Below, one piece after another: positions 43,612-52,309 of a DNA stretch of 64,000 nucleotides. How positions within the stretch are numbered: position 1 is the stretch's first letter; every line of letters begins with the position of its first letter. The translations under genes and the position numbers were made by a program. Below the pieces are notes generated by a model that did not search any database, was not told the DNA's origin, and worked only from the letters and a program-made list of their open reading frames with translations. Origin of the DNA: Triparma columacea (taxonomy: Eukaryota > Sar > Bolidophyceae > Parmales > Triparmaceae); assembly GCA_030267965.1 (NCBI GenBank), contig BRYA01000322.1, positions 7,656-71,655 on the forward strand, in the 5' to 3' direction.

Positions 43612-44718
43612 ATGAGTGAATTATACTTTACGTATGGCTATGACTATAATAGTGATGACGATAGTAGTGACTATGGTGGTGACTATGACGACCCAGATGA
43701 TGGGGACTCTCCCCTTCCCAAAACAGCAGTATACTCCGGATCAGAGAGCTGCAGAGGCAATCGTGAACTCACAGAAGTGACTTTTGCACAAGGAGTGACG
43801 TCGATTGGCGAGGGCGCCTTCTACAGATGTTCCTCCCTCTCGGCCATTACCATCCCTGATGGAGTGACGTCAATTGGCGAGGGCGCCTTCTACAGATGCT
43901 CCTCCCTCACGGCCATTACCATCCCTGACGGAGTGACGTCGATTGAAAAGGGCGCCTTCTACAAATGCTCCTCCCTCACGGCCATCACCATCCCGGACGG
44001 AGTGTCGACAATTGGCGAGAGCGCCTTCGATGGATGCTCCTCCCTCACGGCCATCACCATCCCGGACGGAGTGACAAAGATTGGCATTTATGCCTTTTTG
44101 GGATGCTCCTCCCTCACGGTCATCACCATCCCGGACGGAGTGACGATGATCGGCGATGAAGCCTTTTTGGGATGCTCCTCCCTCACGGCCATCACCATCC
44201 CAGACGGAGTGACAACGATTGGCGAAGGCGCCTTCCAGGAATGCTCCTCCCTCACGGCAATCACCATCCCTGACGGAGTGACGAAGATTGGCGGTGACGC
44301 CTTCAGGGGGTGCTCCTCCCTCACGGCCATCATCATTCCAGACTCAGTGACGACAATTAGCGAGTGCGCCTTCTACGAATGCTCCTCCCTGACGAAACTC
44401 ACTCTATCTCCTACTGTCTCCATCGGTGAAGACTGCTTCGAGAACTGCACTGCCCTAATCGCTGCCGCTGCTTCAAAAAACATGCCGACTGTCGAGGACC
44501 TCCTCCATTACAGGTGGCACCGCAATGTCGCTGTGATCGAACGCGTCAACGCTCTGCTGTGCCTCAAGGGAACCTGGGATCACGTGGAGAATCAACCCAG
44601 TGGACCGGATAGTCTGAAGCGGAAGCGAACTGACGGAGTTGAAGCACCGCTAAAGGCAACTGAGGCACGTCACAAGATCCCGAAAGTTTTGTGGAGAGTA
44701 ATTCTGGAGTTTCTCTAA
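43612..44718 (+). CDS. BspA-type LRR protein (unit 1)
   Basis: Single exon, 368 aa. The N-terminus is acidic and Tyr/Asp-rich (DYNSDDDSSDYGGDYDDPDD), without signal peptide. Residues 53-259 are nine 23-residue leucine-rich repeats of the BspA/LRR_5 type (consensus LTAITIPDGVTSIGEGAFYRCSS), followed by a divergent tenth (LTKLTLSPTVSIGEDCFENC). The last ~95 residues are a distinct C-terminal domain (HYRWHRNVAVIERVNALL, ending KIPKVLWRVILEFL). Such cytoplasmic BspA-LRR proteins are expanded in stramenopiles with unknown function; LRRs usually bind protein ligands. The gene converges on a U-box/Sel1 gene, and the pair is duplicated (see 48091-49582). Confidence 0.85.
   Translation: MSELYFTYGYDYNSDDDSSDYGGDYDDPDDGDSPLPKTAVYSGSESCRGNRELTEVTFAQGVTSIGEGAFYRCSSLSAITIPDGVTSIGEGAFYRCSSLTAITIPDGVTSIEKGAFYKCSSLTAITIPDGVSTIGESAFDGCSSLTAITIPDGVTKIGIYAFLGCSSLTVITIPDGVTMIGDEAFLGCSSLTAITIPDGVTTIGEGAFQECSSLTAITIPDGVTKIGGDAFRGCSSLTAIIIPDSVTTISECAFYECSSLTKLTLSPTVSIGEDCFENCTALIAAAASKNMPTVEDLLHYRWHRNVAVIERVNALLCLKGTWDHVENQPSGPDSLKRKRTDGVEAPLKATEARHKIPKVLWRVILEFL
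43768..44388 (+). repeat. Nine tandem 69-bp LRR repeats
   Basis: Nine direct 69-bp units encode the 23-residue LRRs. The core CTCCTCCCTCACGGCCATCA recurs almost unchanged, while the variable codons cluster at the residues just before CSS and after IG. High nucleotide identity implies recent expansion or conversion. Confidence 0.92.
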
Positions 44719-44885
44719 CTCTTTGCGCAGTATGGTCAGACAGGAGTGAAACAATCGGATCATATAATATACTAGATGACAATATTAAAACTCTTTCTTG
44801 TTCAATCAATCGTTCAATTGTTTTATCTGATCTGAGATAAATCTTGGATATGGACCCTATTCTATTCATTTGTATGTGCAGGAAA

Positions 44886-45707
44886 TCAAGCGTACATAGG
44901 GGGGAGCTCAGCAAGCAGCGCTTCCGCTGTGTCAATGAGATACTGATCGCTGCCTTCGGTGATTACCTTCGTGAGCCAGACCCGGGCCTGGGCCGTGTCC
45001 TGAGGCAACCCAAAAGTCCCCTTAGCAAAGCCCTTCCCAAGCATAAGATGCGACGAGCAGCAGCCCCCCTGTGCAGCCCGAGATGTGTAGAACATTCCAA
45101 GCACATTAACCACATCTCCGCCTATGCCCCTGAGGAGGCATTCGCCATAGCCACCCATACACTCCACGTTCCCAAGTTTTGCCCCGCGCTTTAACCACTC
45201 TCGTGCTTGCTTCCCATCCTTAGGAAGGCCGCTTTCCCCATATGCGTACGATCTAGCGAGTTGTCGCATGGCATTCGCGTCGCCTCCCTCGGCTGCCTCT
45301 CGCCACTTCTTCAACTTCTTCTCATTCTTGAGCTTCGCATTCCATGCTTTGGCCTTGTCGTCACTCACGGCACCGCTCTTGACCAGCGCTTCGATCGTGG
45401 ACTTGGCTTGAGGAGCAGGGAACAAGCGACGCCCCATGGGGTTATTCGTGCTGGGACTGGTCATCTTCTCCCTGAGCCACTGCTCGATGGCAGAGCGCTC
45501 GTAGATCTTGCCATCCTCAGCCATGACAGGGTCGATGGGAAGCTCGAAGGTGATGGGGCACAGCCAGTTGTCCGCGATGGAATCCACCACTCCGCTGATA
45601 CGGCGTGCTTTACTCTCGGTCAAAGCGAGCTCAAACTCAGTGTCCTCGAGCTTGCGTTTGAAAGGGTTCTCCACCTTCACGACAACTACGCTGTTGTCAG
45701 AGTCCAT
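44886..45707 (-). CDS. U-box / Sel1-repeat protein (unit 1)
   Basis: 273 aa from ATG 45707. The start is chosen because the second copy is identical downstream of it but carries a 2-bp difference just upstream that shifts the frame. Residues ~48-113 are a U-box (DNWLCPITFELPIDPVM, KIYERSAIEQWLRE), which recruits ubiquitin-E2. After a Lys/Glu linker come three Sel1-like repeats (AAEGGDANAMRQLARSYAYG, KQAREWLKRGAKLGNVEC, SRAAQGGCC, QARVWLTKVI), an alpha-solenoid for partner binding. It is probably an E3 ligase whose Sel1 part selects substrate. It converges on the LRR gene with 167 bp between stop codons. A 1-bp difference from copy 2 shifts the end to add Tyr-Ala. Confidence 0.82.
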   Translation of the reverse strand: MDSDNSVVVVKVENPFKRKLEDTEFELALTESKARRISGVVDSIADNWLCPITFELPIDPVMAEDGKIYERSAIEQWLREKMTSPSTNNPMGRRLFPAPQAKSTIEALVKSGAVSDDKAKAWNAKLKNEKKLKKWREAAEGGDANAMRQLARSYAYGESGLPKDGKQAREWLKRGAKLGNVECMGGYGECLLRGIGGDVVNVLGMFYTSRAAQGGCCSSHLMLGKGFAKGTFGLPQDTAQARVWLTKVITEGSDQYLIDTAEALLAELPPMYA

Positions 45708-45963
45708 AGCGACCGGTTCGAGGAGGGAGTAGGCTGGGTGTATGTGACCAACTTGTTGTGCAAATCCCGAGAGGTTTCGAGAGTGGCTGAACAGTGTGTA
45801 CAGTGGGGGAAGGAGGTTGAAGTTATTGTAGTCGATAGTTATACAGTAGATGAGTACGCAGATGTGAGAAGAGGGCGAACAGCGCTTTAGAACGGGAGAT
45901 ATAGCACAGCAACCGGAATTTTGGACCAACTTTTTTGACAATAAAAAATATAGTAGAAATAAA

Positions 45964-46316
45964 GGTAAGAAGGACAACAATGACAATAATTTACACTTTT
46001 CAAGGCTTTCACCAGTTGTTATTTGTCCTATTGTTGATTTCTATCTCCTATTTACGTCCAAGTTCAAGGTGTATTTCCCCTCTTCAATCGTGGTCTGACT
46101 GAGTATTCATTGGGTTTTGGATTATTCGTCTCATAGACGTGATAATACTACTTTCAGCCATATTTCCGATACTGTTAGTATCATATTTGGGTTGGTATCG
46201 GGCAGAGAACCGCCATTGACGCCACAATGACGCATCCTTGAGGGGTCTCACAATCCCTCTCCCTTGTTCTTACTCCATCACACCACACTAACCCTCCTGA
46301 TTCCCGTCAATAATGT
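45964..46316. repeat. Direct repeat R, copy B
   Basis: Second copy of the ~350-bp repeat, forming the 5' flank of U-box/Sel1 gene 1. It ends at CCGTCAATAATGT, after which the RlmN gene region begins rather than the sequence that follows copy A. Copy B contains small indels relative to A and C. Confidence 0.9.
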
Positions 46317-46430
46317 GTTCCTCTCCGCGATCTCAAAACTCCTAAATTTTTCTCCTCCTCCTTCTAAATTTCACCCAGCCAGTGCAGTTCAGTGTGTATT
46401 TCCCCAAAAGTGAAAGTGAAAGTCTCACTG

Positions 46431-48027
46431 ATGTTTCTCCTTCGCATCTACCTCCTTCTCTGCGCCTCCACCGCGACGGCCCTCGCTCCACCCACACCCA
46501 CGCACTTCCGACTGGCCCGCGGCTCCTTGATCCCCCCTCCGTTGCTGCCTCCGTTAGCCCCTAATGCAACTCCTAACAACCCAATGTCACTTCTCGACCT
46601 GGACTCCATCGAGCACTTTGCGGAGTCGCATGGCCTTAAGGAAGCGCACGTTTCGATGTTGTACAATGTGTTCCTGAGGAGGGGTTCAGCAGGTTGCGGC
46701 CTATCCGAACCAAGATCTGATCTCCCGAGCCTGTCTGAGCTCACCGACAAGTCGTTTCCCAAAAGTGCTGCTTCTTCTCTCCTCTCGTCCTTCTCCGCCT
46801 TGTCCACGTCCGTCAGCAAGGTGGTTCCTTCCTCCTCGGGCGGGTACAGGCTGTTGATTCTTCTCCCCACTGGTCAATCGATCGAGACGGTGATCATCAA
46901 GCACACGCACACAAACGGCAAGACAAGGTACACCGTCTGCCTGTCCTCTCAGGTAAGAATTGTTGCTTAAATTATTGCTTTAATCATCGCTTGAATTGTT
47001 GCTCTCATCGCTGGAAGAATTTAATTTGACCCGGTTTACGCTCTCCGCCACCCCATCCCACCCCACCCCACCCCACCTCACCCCACCCCACCCCACCCCA
47101 CCCCATCCAACTCCAGGTCGGCTGCGCTCGGGCCTGCTCCTTCTGCGCCACTGGAACCATCGGCCTAAAAGAAAACCTCCCCGCGTCTTCGATCCTAGAA
47201 CAATTCCTTCACGCTCAGCTCCTGCTCGCCTCCAAGGACATCCCCGCCTCCTCCCTGACCAACGTAGTCTTCATGGGCCAGGGCGAGCCGCTCGACAATT
47301 ATGGCGAGGTTTTGAAGTCCCTGCGAGGTCTCACTCACCAGTGCCTCTTCAACTTGTCTCCCTCGCGCATAACCGTTTCCACCGTAGCGCCCGTCCCATC
47401 CATAATAAAGCGGTTGGCAGACGACGCCCCTGCCGTGAATCTTGCCGTGTCGCTCCACGGGGCAACGCAGGAGCTTCGAGAGCTGACTGTCCCATCTGCT
47501 CGTGGGACTAGCATAGAGGAGGTGAGAATATGCGACGTACGAGAAAACCAAAAACAGTTCAAATACATCTAACCTCGTCCCATCGCAGCTCGGCGCAGCC
47601 CTCGACTACCACGCCAAGAAGAGTGGGCGAGGCGCCATGCTCGAGTACCTCCTGATTGATGGCGTGAATGATGGAGACCTGGCGGCTGAGAGCCTGGCCT
47701 CCTTTGCCAGGGCACGAGGGTCTCAGCTCAAGGTGAGAAATTGCAGAGAGCACTAGCAGATTCCGCTTTGCGCAATTCTAAGTAATCACTTTGCTCGACA
47801 TCTCGCTCGACGCCTCGCTCAACACTTCGCAGCCGTACGTGAACCTAATCCCGTATAACCCGACCTTGGCCGGCGCGGCATTTTCTTACAAAACTCCAAC
47901 CGACGAGCGGATAAATTCCTTCCACGCACTCCTTAAGAACGAAAAAATTCAGAGCAGCGTCAGATGGAGTTCCGCTGATGGTCGAGACGCAGGAGCGGCT
48001 TGCGGACAGTTGGTACTCGGCGAGTAG
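46431..48027 (+). CDS. RlmN-like radical SAM RNA methyltransferase
   Basis: Exons 46431-46952, 47117-47521, 47589-47732 and 47833-48027, all phase 0, give 421 aa. The N-terminus MFLLRIYLLLCASTATALAP is a signal peptide-like segment, suggesting plastid import. Core motifs: the radical-SAM Cys triad CARACSFC (CxxxCxxC), VVFMGQGEPLDNY, VAPVPSIIKRLAD, NLAVSLHGATQELR, PYVNLIPYNP and the C-terminal GRDAGAACGQL, which holds the second mechanistic Cys of RlmN. RlmN makes 2-methyladenosine in 23S rRNA and tRNA. Intron 1 ends in a CCCCA microsatellite (47050-47107). It lies between repeat R copy B and the second LRR unit. Confidence 0.9.
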
Positions 48028-48090
48028 AAGGGAAGAGGGGGCAGTCACCTATATGATCAATAGTATCTGTAGGAATTCGTTGAAGATTGA

Positions 48091-48561
48091 AGTTGTTACT
48101 ACATCTCTATCCCTGACGGAGTAACGTCGATTGGCAATGGCGCCTTCTACGGATGCTCCTCCTTCACGGCCATCACCATCCCGGAGGGAGTGACGACGAT
48201 TGGCAAGTGGGCCTTCAGGGATTGCTCCGACCTGACGAAGCTCATTCTATCTCCCGCCGTTTCCATCGGTGTAGACTGCTTCTTGAACTGCACTGCCCTA
48301 ATCACTGCTGCTGCTGATAAAAATATACCGACTGTCTCGGACCTCCTCCATTACAGGTGGCACCGCAATGTCGCTGTAATCGAACGCGTCAACGCTCTTC
48401 TGTGCCTCAAGGGAACCTGGGATCACGTGGAGAATCAACCCAGTGGACCAGATAGTCTGAAGAGGAAACGAACTGACGGAGTTGAAGCACCGCTAAAGGC
48501 AACTGAAGCACGTCACAAGATCCCGAAAGTTTTGTGGAGAGTAATTCTGGAGTTTCTCTAA
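48091..48561 (+). pseudogene. 5'-truncated BspA-type LRR gene (unit 2)
   Basis: The frame is open from just after a TGA (48088-48090) to TAA at 48561, but has no ATG in the part matching the LRR gene. It encodes two full LRRs, the degenerate last repeat (LILSPAVSIGVDCFLNC) and the complete C-terminal domain. Relative to unit 1, the promoter, start codon, acidic N-terminus and about seven repeats are deleted; the 5' flank (TGTAGGAATTCGTTGAAG, 48068-48085) joins directly to an internal repeat. The last 70 residues are identical to unit 1 although about six bases differ, all silent. It may be expressed from a non-ATG or upstream start; otherwise it is a recent pseudogene. Confidence 0.7.
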
Positions 48562-48733
48562 CTCTTTGCGCAGTATAGTCAGACAGGAGTGAAACGATCG
48601 GATCATATAATATACTAGATGACAATATTAAAACTCTTTCTTGTTCAATCAATCGTTCAATTGTTTTATCTGATCTGAGATAAATCTTGGATATGGACCC
48701 TATTCTTTTCATTTGTATGTGCAGGAAATCAAG

Positions 48734-49582
48734 CTACATAGGGGGGAGCTCAGCAAGCAGCTCTTCCGCTCTGTCAATGGTACACTGATGGCTTCCTTCG
48801 GTGATTGCCTTCGTGAGCCAGATCCGGGCCTGGGCCGTGTCTTGAGGCAACCCATAACTCCCCTTAGCAAAGCCCCTCCCAAGCTGAAGATACGACAAGC
48901 AGCAGCCCCCCTGTGCAGCCCGGGATATGTAGAACATTCCAAGCGCAGTAACAACATCTCCGCCTATGCCCCTTAGGAGATATACGCCATAGACACCCAT
49001 ACACGCCACGTTCCCAAGTTCTGCCCCGCGCTTTAACCACTCTCGTGCTTGCTTCTTATCAATAGGAAGGCCGTTTAGCCCATATGAGTACGATGTACCG
49101 AGTTGTCGCATGGCATTCGCGTCGCCTCCCTCGGCTGCCTGAAGAAGTGCCTCTCGCCACTTCTTCACTTTCTCCTCGTTCTCAAGCTTCGTCTTCCACG
49201 CTTTGGCCTTATCATCACTCACGGCACCGCTCTTGACCAACGCTTCGATCGTGGACTTAGCTTGAGGCGCAGGAAACAAACGACCCTCCATGGGGTTATT
49301 CGTGCTGGGACTGGTCCTCTTTGTCCTGAGCCACTGCTCGATGGCAGAGCGCTCGTAGATCTTGCCATCCTCAGCCATGACGGGGTCGATGGGAAGCTCG
49401 AGGGTGATGGGGCACAGCCAGTTGTCCGCGATGGAATCCACCACTCCGCTGATACGGCGTGAATTACTCTCTGATACGGCGTGCTTCCTCTCGGTCAAAG
49501 CGAGCTCAAACTCAGTGTCCTCGAGCTTGCGTTTGAAAGGGTTCTCCACCTTCACGACAACTACGCTGTTGTCAGAGTCCAT
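48734..49582 (-). CDS. U-box / Sel1-repeat protein (unit 2)
   Basis: 282 aa from ATG 49582, a paralogue of the protein at 44886-45707. The first 31 residues are identical. An insertion (KHAVSESNS region) precedes the U-box (DNWLCPITLELPIDPVM), and LLQ is inserted before the Sel1 part. The Sel1 repeats carry about 20 replacements in the last 92 residues (e.g. GYGECLL to GYGVYLL, CCSSHLM to CCLSYLQ, SDQYLID to SHQCTID). The frame is intact and the U-box residues are retained, so it is probably functional with a different binding surface. It converges on the truncated LRR gene. Confidence 0.8.
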   Translation of the reverse strand: MDSDNSVVVVKVENPFKRKLEDTEFELALTERKHAVSESNSRRISGVVDSIADNWLCPITLELPIDPVMAEDGKIYERSAIEQWLRTKRTSPSTNNPMEGRLFPAPQAKSTIEALVKSGAVSDDKAKAWKTKLENEEKVKKWREALLQAAEGGDANAMRQLGTSYSYGLNGLPIDKKQAREWLKRGAELGNVACMGVYGVYLLRGIGGDVVTALGMFYISRAAQGGCCLSYLQLGRGFAKGSYGLPQDTAQARIWLTKAITEGSHQCTIDRAEELLAELPPM

Positions 49583-49828
49583 AGCGACCGGTTCGAGGAG
49601 GGAGTAGGCTGGGTGTATGACCAACTTGTTGTGCAAATCCCGAGAGGTTTCGAGAGTGGCTGAACAGTGTGTACAGTAGGTGAAGGAGGTTGAAATTATT
49701 GTAGTCGATAGGTATATGGTAGATGAGTACGTAGAGGTGAGAAGAGGGCGAATGGCGCTTTAGAACGGGAGATATAGCACAGCAACCGGAATTTTGGACC
49801 AATCTTTTTTTTTGCTTGTAGAAATAAA

Positions 49829-50337
49829 GGTAAAAAGGACAACAATGACAACGATTTACACTTGTCAAGGCTTTCACCAGTTATTATTTGTCGTATTGGT
49901 GATTTTTATCTCCTATTCACATCAAGTTCAAGTTATTTCCCCTCTTCAATCGAGGTCGACTCCAGTATTCATTGGGTTTGGATTATTCGTCTCATAGACG
50001 GGATAATACTACTTTCGGCCATATTTTCGATACTGTTAGCATCATATTGAGGTTGCTACCGGGCAGAGAAACGCCATTGACGCCGCAATGACGCATTCAT
50101 TGAGGGGTCTCCTCGCCGGGCCAAATTCCTTCAAGCCTGTCAGCGTCTCTTTCGGTCATCCTGCCGCTTCCATGGCTCAGTGTAACCTGTGTCAACACTT
50201 TCTACGAGACAGTTTGGCCTCAACTGGGTATCAACCACTAAAAATCCACTCTCTCTGACACAATCCCTCTCCCTTGTTCTTTGTCCATCACACCACACTA
50301 ACCCTCCTGATTCCCGTCAATAATGTAGGAACTCGCC
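49829..50337. repeat. Direct repeat R, copy C (with insertion)
   Basis: Third copy of repeat R, forming the 5' flank of U-box/Sel1 gene 2. It ends at TAATGTAGGAACTCG, 22 bp before the start codon of the ABM-domain gene. It holds an extra ~152 bp (about 50111-50262) absent from copies A and B. Confidence 0.9.
50111..50262. other. Insertion within repeat R copy C
   Basis: Sequence between GAGGGGTCT and CACAATCCCT that is continuous in copy B (GAGGGGTCTCACAATCCCT) is split here by about 152 bp. No ORF, terminal inverted repeat or clear target-site duplication is visible. It could be a small non-autonomous insertion, or ancestral sequence deleted from A and B. Confidence 0.6.
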
Positions 50338-50358
50338 CGACCCCGACCCTTAAACACA

Positions 50359-50787
50359 ATGTCCGCGTCGCTCTCCGTCCCGCACACCAACGATCCCGCC
50401 GCCTTCGGCGCGTCCACGCCCTTCATCCTGATCGCCCGCGTGCGGGTCAAGCCGGGCAAGGTCAAGGGGTACCTCGCCATCGCCGACCAGACCGATCTCG
50501 GCGTTTCGGACTCCGAGCCCGGCATGCTGCACCACACCTTCGACGTGTCTGAGGACGACGACCACGCCTACACGTGGTCCGAGTTCTACCAGAACGACGC
50601 GGCGCTCGAGGCGCACCTCTCCAATCCCGTCATAGGCGCCTACCTGCAGAACCACGCCGCGGTCTGCGAGAGCTTTTCGGTGGAGGTCTACGGCACGCTG
50701 TCGGACAAGACGGCAAAGGCGGCCAGGGCGCTGCCGTTTCCAGTGAAGATCTGGAAGACGGCGCTCGGGTACTCGCGCGTGAAGTGA
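50359..50787 (+). CDS. Antibiotic biosynthesis monooxygenase (ABM)-domain protein
   Basis: Single exon, 142 aa. The fold is the ferredoxin-like dimeric alpha/beta barrel: FILIARVRVKPGKVKGYLAI (first strand and helix), GMLHHTFDVSEDDDHAYTW, SEFYQNDAALEAHLSNP and YLQNHAAVCESF. ABM-domain proteins are small oxygenases or isomerases, or simply binding proteins; the substrate is unknown. There is no targeting signal. Base composition is strikingly GC-rich (about two-thirds by eye), unlike the next gene, and codons end mostly in C/G. It starts 22 bp after repeat R copy C, so its promoter lies in the repeat. Confidence 0.78.
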   Translation: MSASLSVPHTNDPAAFGASTPFILIARVRVKPGKVKGYLAIADQTDLGVSDSEPGMLHHTFDVSEDDDHAYTWSEFYQNDAALEAHLSNPVIGAYLQNHAAVCESFSVEVYGTLSDKTAKAARALPFPVKIWKTALGYSRVK

Positions 50788-50944
50788 AGAGAGGGGAGGC
50801 AGGGGAGGCAGGGGAGGCGGGGGAGAGGGAGGGAATCTTTGTTGTTGAATCAATCGTTCAATTTTTATTTGAAAGAGTAAAAAGAGGGAAGGAGAGAGGG
50901 ACAAAGGCACAAAGGAGCAAAAGGAAAGGGGATATTCCAGACTT

Positions 50945-51848
50945 ATGACAATGTCAACAACCTCCAAAACTCCGTCGTCTGTTTCATCTTTATCATCCAC
51001 ATCATCTAGTAATCTCCCCTTATCTCCTACAGGTCCTACAGATGTTATCTGTCGTCCCTCCCTCGATAGAAAGTTTCGCTCAATAATTTATGACATCTTA
51101 TTAGTACAACCGTCAATAGGTCTTATACACCATTCATTACATCCAATAACTGCGAACGACGACAATGGAGATAACCTCGATAACCCCCTTAACAGCCCTA
51201 AGAAATCTCCCCCTACCACAGCCTCCACTACCTCCACCCCCACTACCCTACCAACGTATCAAACGATAATGTCGTCACTAGCTAACCCCACATGCCCTTG
51301 GTGGTTAGATGACACCACCTTAAAGTCCGAGTCTACGAAACAATACTACGGTCCAAACCCTTCACCAGACGCTCTTAAGCATATACAAATGTATCAACAG
51401 GAGGAGAAAACAGGGGGAGGGGGTAAGGGTTTAGTAGGAGGTGGTGGTGGGGGGAATAGACTACAGGGTAAAGGTTGGGTATGTAAGAAATGCGGTAAGC
51501 GGTTTAAGAGTTTGTTTTGGTTAGACCTACACCATTGCTCCAACCACTTCAACAACAACTCTAAGAAGGGTGTAGATGATGAAACCCTGGTAGCGGGTGT
51601 TGGTGAACTTCACTGTAAAACAGTAGGGTGTAATAACAGGGGGAACTCATTATCACAACCACCTACTGGTATATCCTCATACCTTCCTTCAAACTCTGAC
51701 GGTTTAGGTTTACCATGGAGGGTTGGGAAGTGTAGGAAGGAGGAGATGGAGATTAGGAAAATCGAATGCGAAGAGACTGTGGGGATATGCTTTGAAGGGA
51801 ATGTTGAAGAGGTGCATTTGAAGGAAGCTGCTGTACAGGTGAGGGGTA

Positions 51849-51884
<36 letters not shown>

Positions 51885-52228
51885 AGGAAAGAGAGTGAAG
51901 AAGGAGGGTAGTGGTGTGTTAACACAATAGATCATTTTTCAAACAATTGCTGACCCCTTCCCCCCCCACCACCACCCAGTTCTGCTCTCACCTAACCTGC
52001 GAGAGGCTAGTTACGTCCATCTCAGGTATGGAGTACTTAACCTCATACACAGTATCCTCTGTACTCCTTGAAGCTAGATCAGACGTCGGGCTAAACGCGT
52101 TCGGGAAGTGTGTCTGGGTGATTATGGCGGCGATTTATGGACTGCTTTATGTAGGGGGATTCAGAGCTGTAAGGGCCAAGGGAATTGGAGGGAAAGGATT
52201 CTCTAGAGGAGCTAAGAAGAAGGACTGA
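50945..52228 (+). CDS. C2H2 zinc-finger protein with C-terminal TM segment
   Basis: Exons 50945-51838 and 51980-52228 (GTGAGG donor, phase 0) give 380 aa. The N-terminus is a Ser/Thr/Pro-rich region (TSKTPSSVSSLSSTSSSN), then RKFRSIIYDILLVQPSIGLI, TCPWWLDD and a C2H2-type finger, VCKKCGKRFKSLFWLDLHHC with a further His. Several paired Cys follow (HCKTVGC; FCSHLTCERL). Near the C-terminus GKCVWVIMAAIYGLLYVGGF is a likely transmembrane helix, followed by a basic tail. No family is recognised; a zinc finger on a membrane protein is unusual. Codon use is markedly more A/T-rich than in the upstream ABM gene. Confidence 0.65.
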
Positions 52229-52309
52229 ACAAACCAGACCCTGACCTAATATAGAACGAAAGGCTTGTATATGTACAACTCAAAACCCTAGACCTTAGAA
52301 CCCCCCCCG

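Noticed and set aside
47050..47107. CCCCA tandem repeat considered as telomeric or CRISPR-like array
   Set aside because: It is a simple-sequence polypyrimidine tract ending in the RlmN intron 1 acceptor.
46992..47511. Plus-strand 171-aa Pro/Arg-rich frame in the RlmN gene
   Set aside because: Out-of-frame reading across the CCCCA microsatellite and RlmN exon 2, which carries the radical-SAM motif in another frame.
43142..50337. Cassette as a classical transposon
   Set aside because: No transposase, reverse transcriptase, terminal inverted repeats or clear target-site duplications are visible; tandem duplication by unequal exchange explains it.
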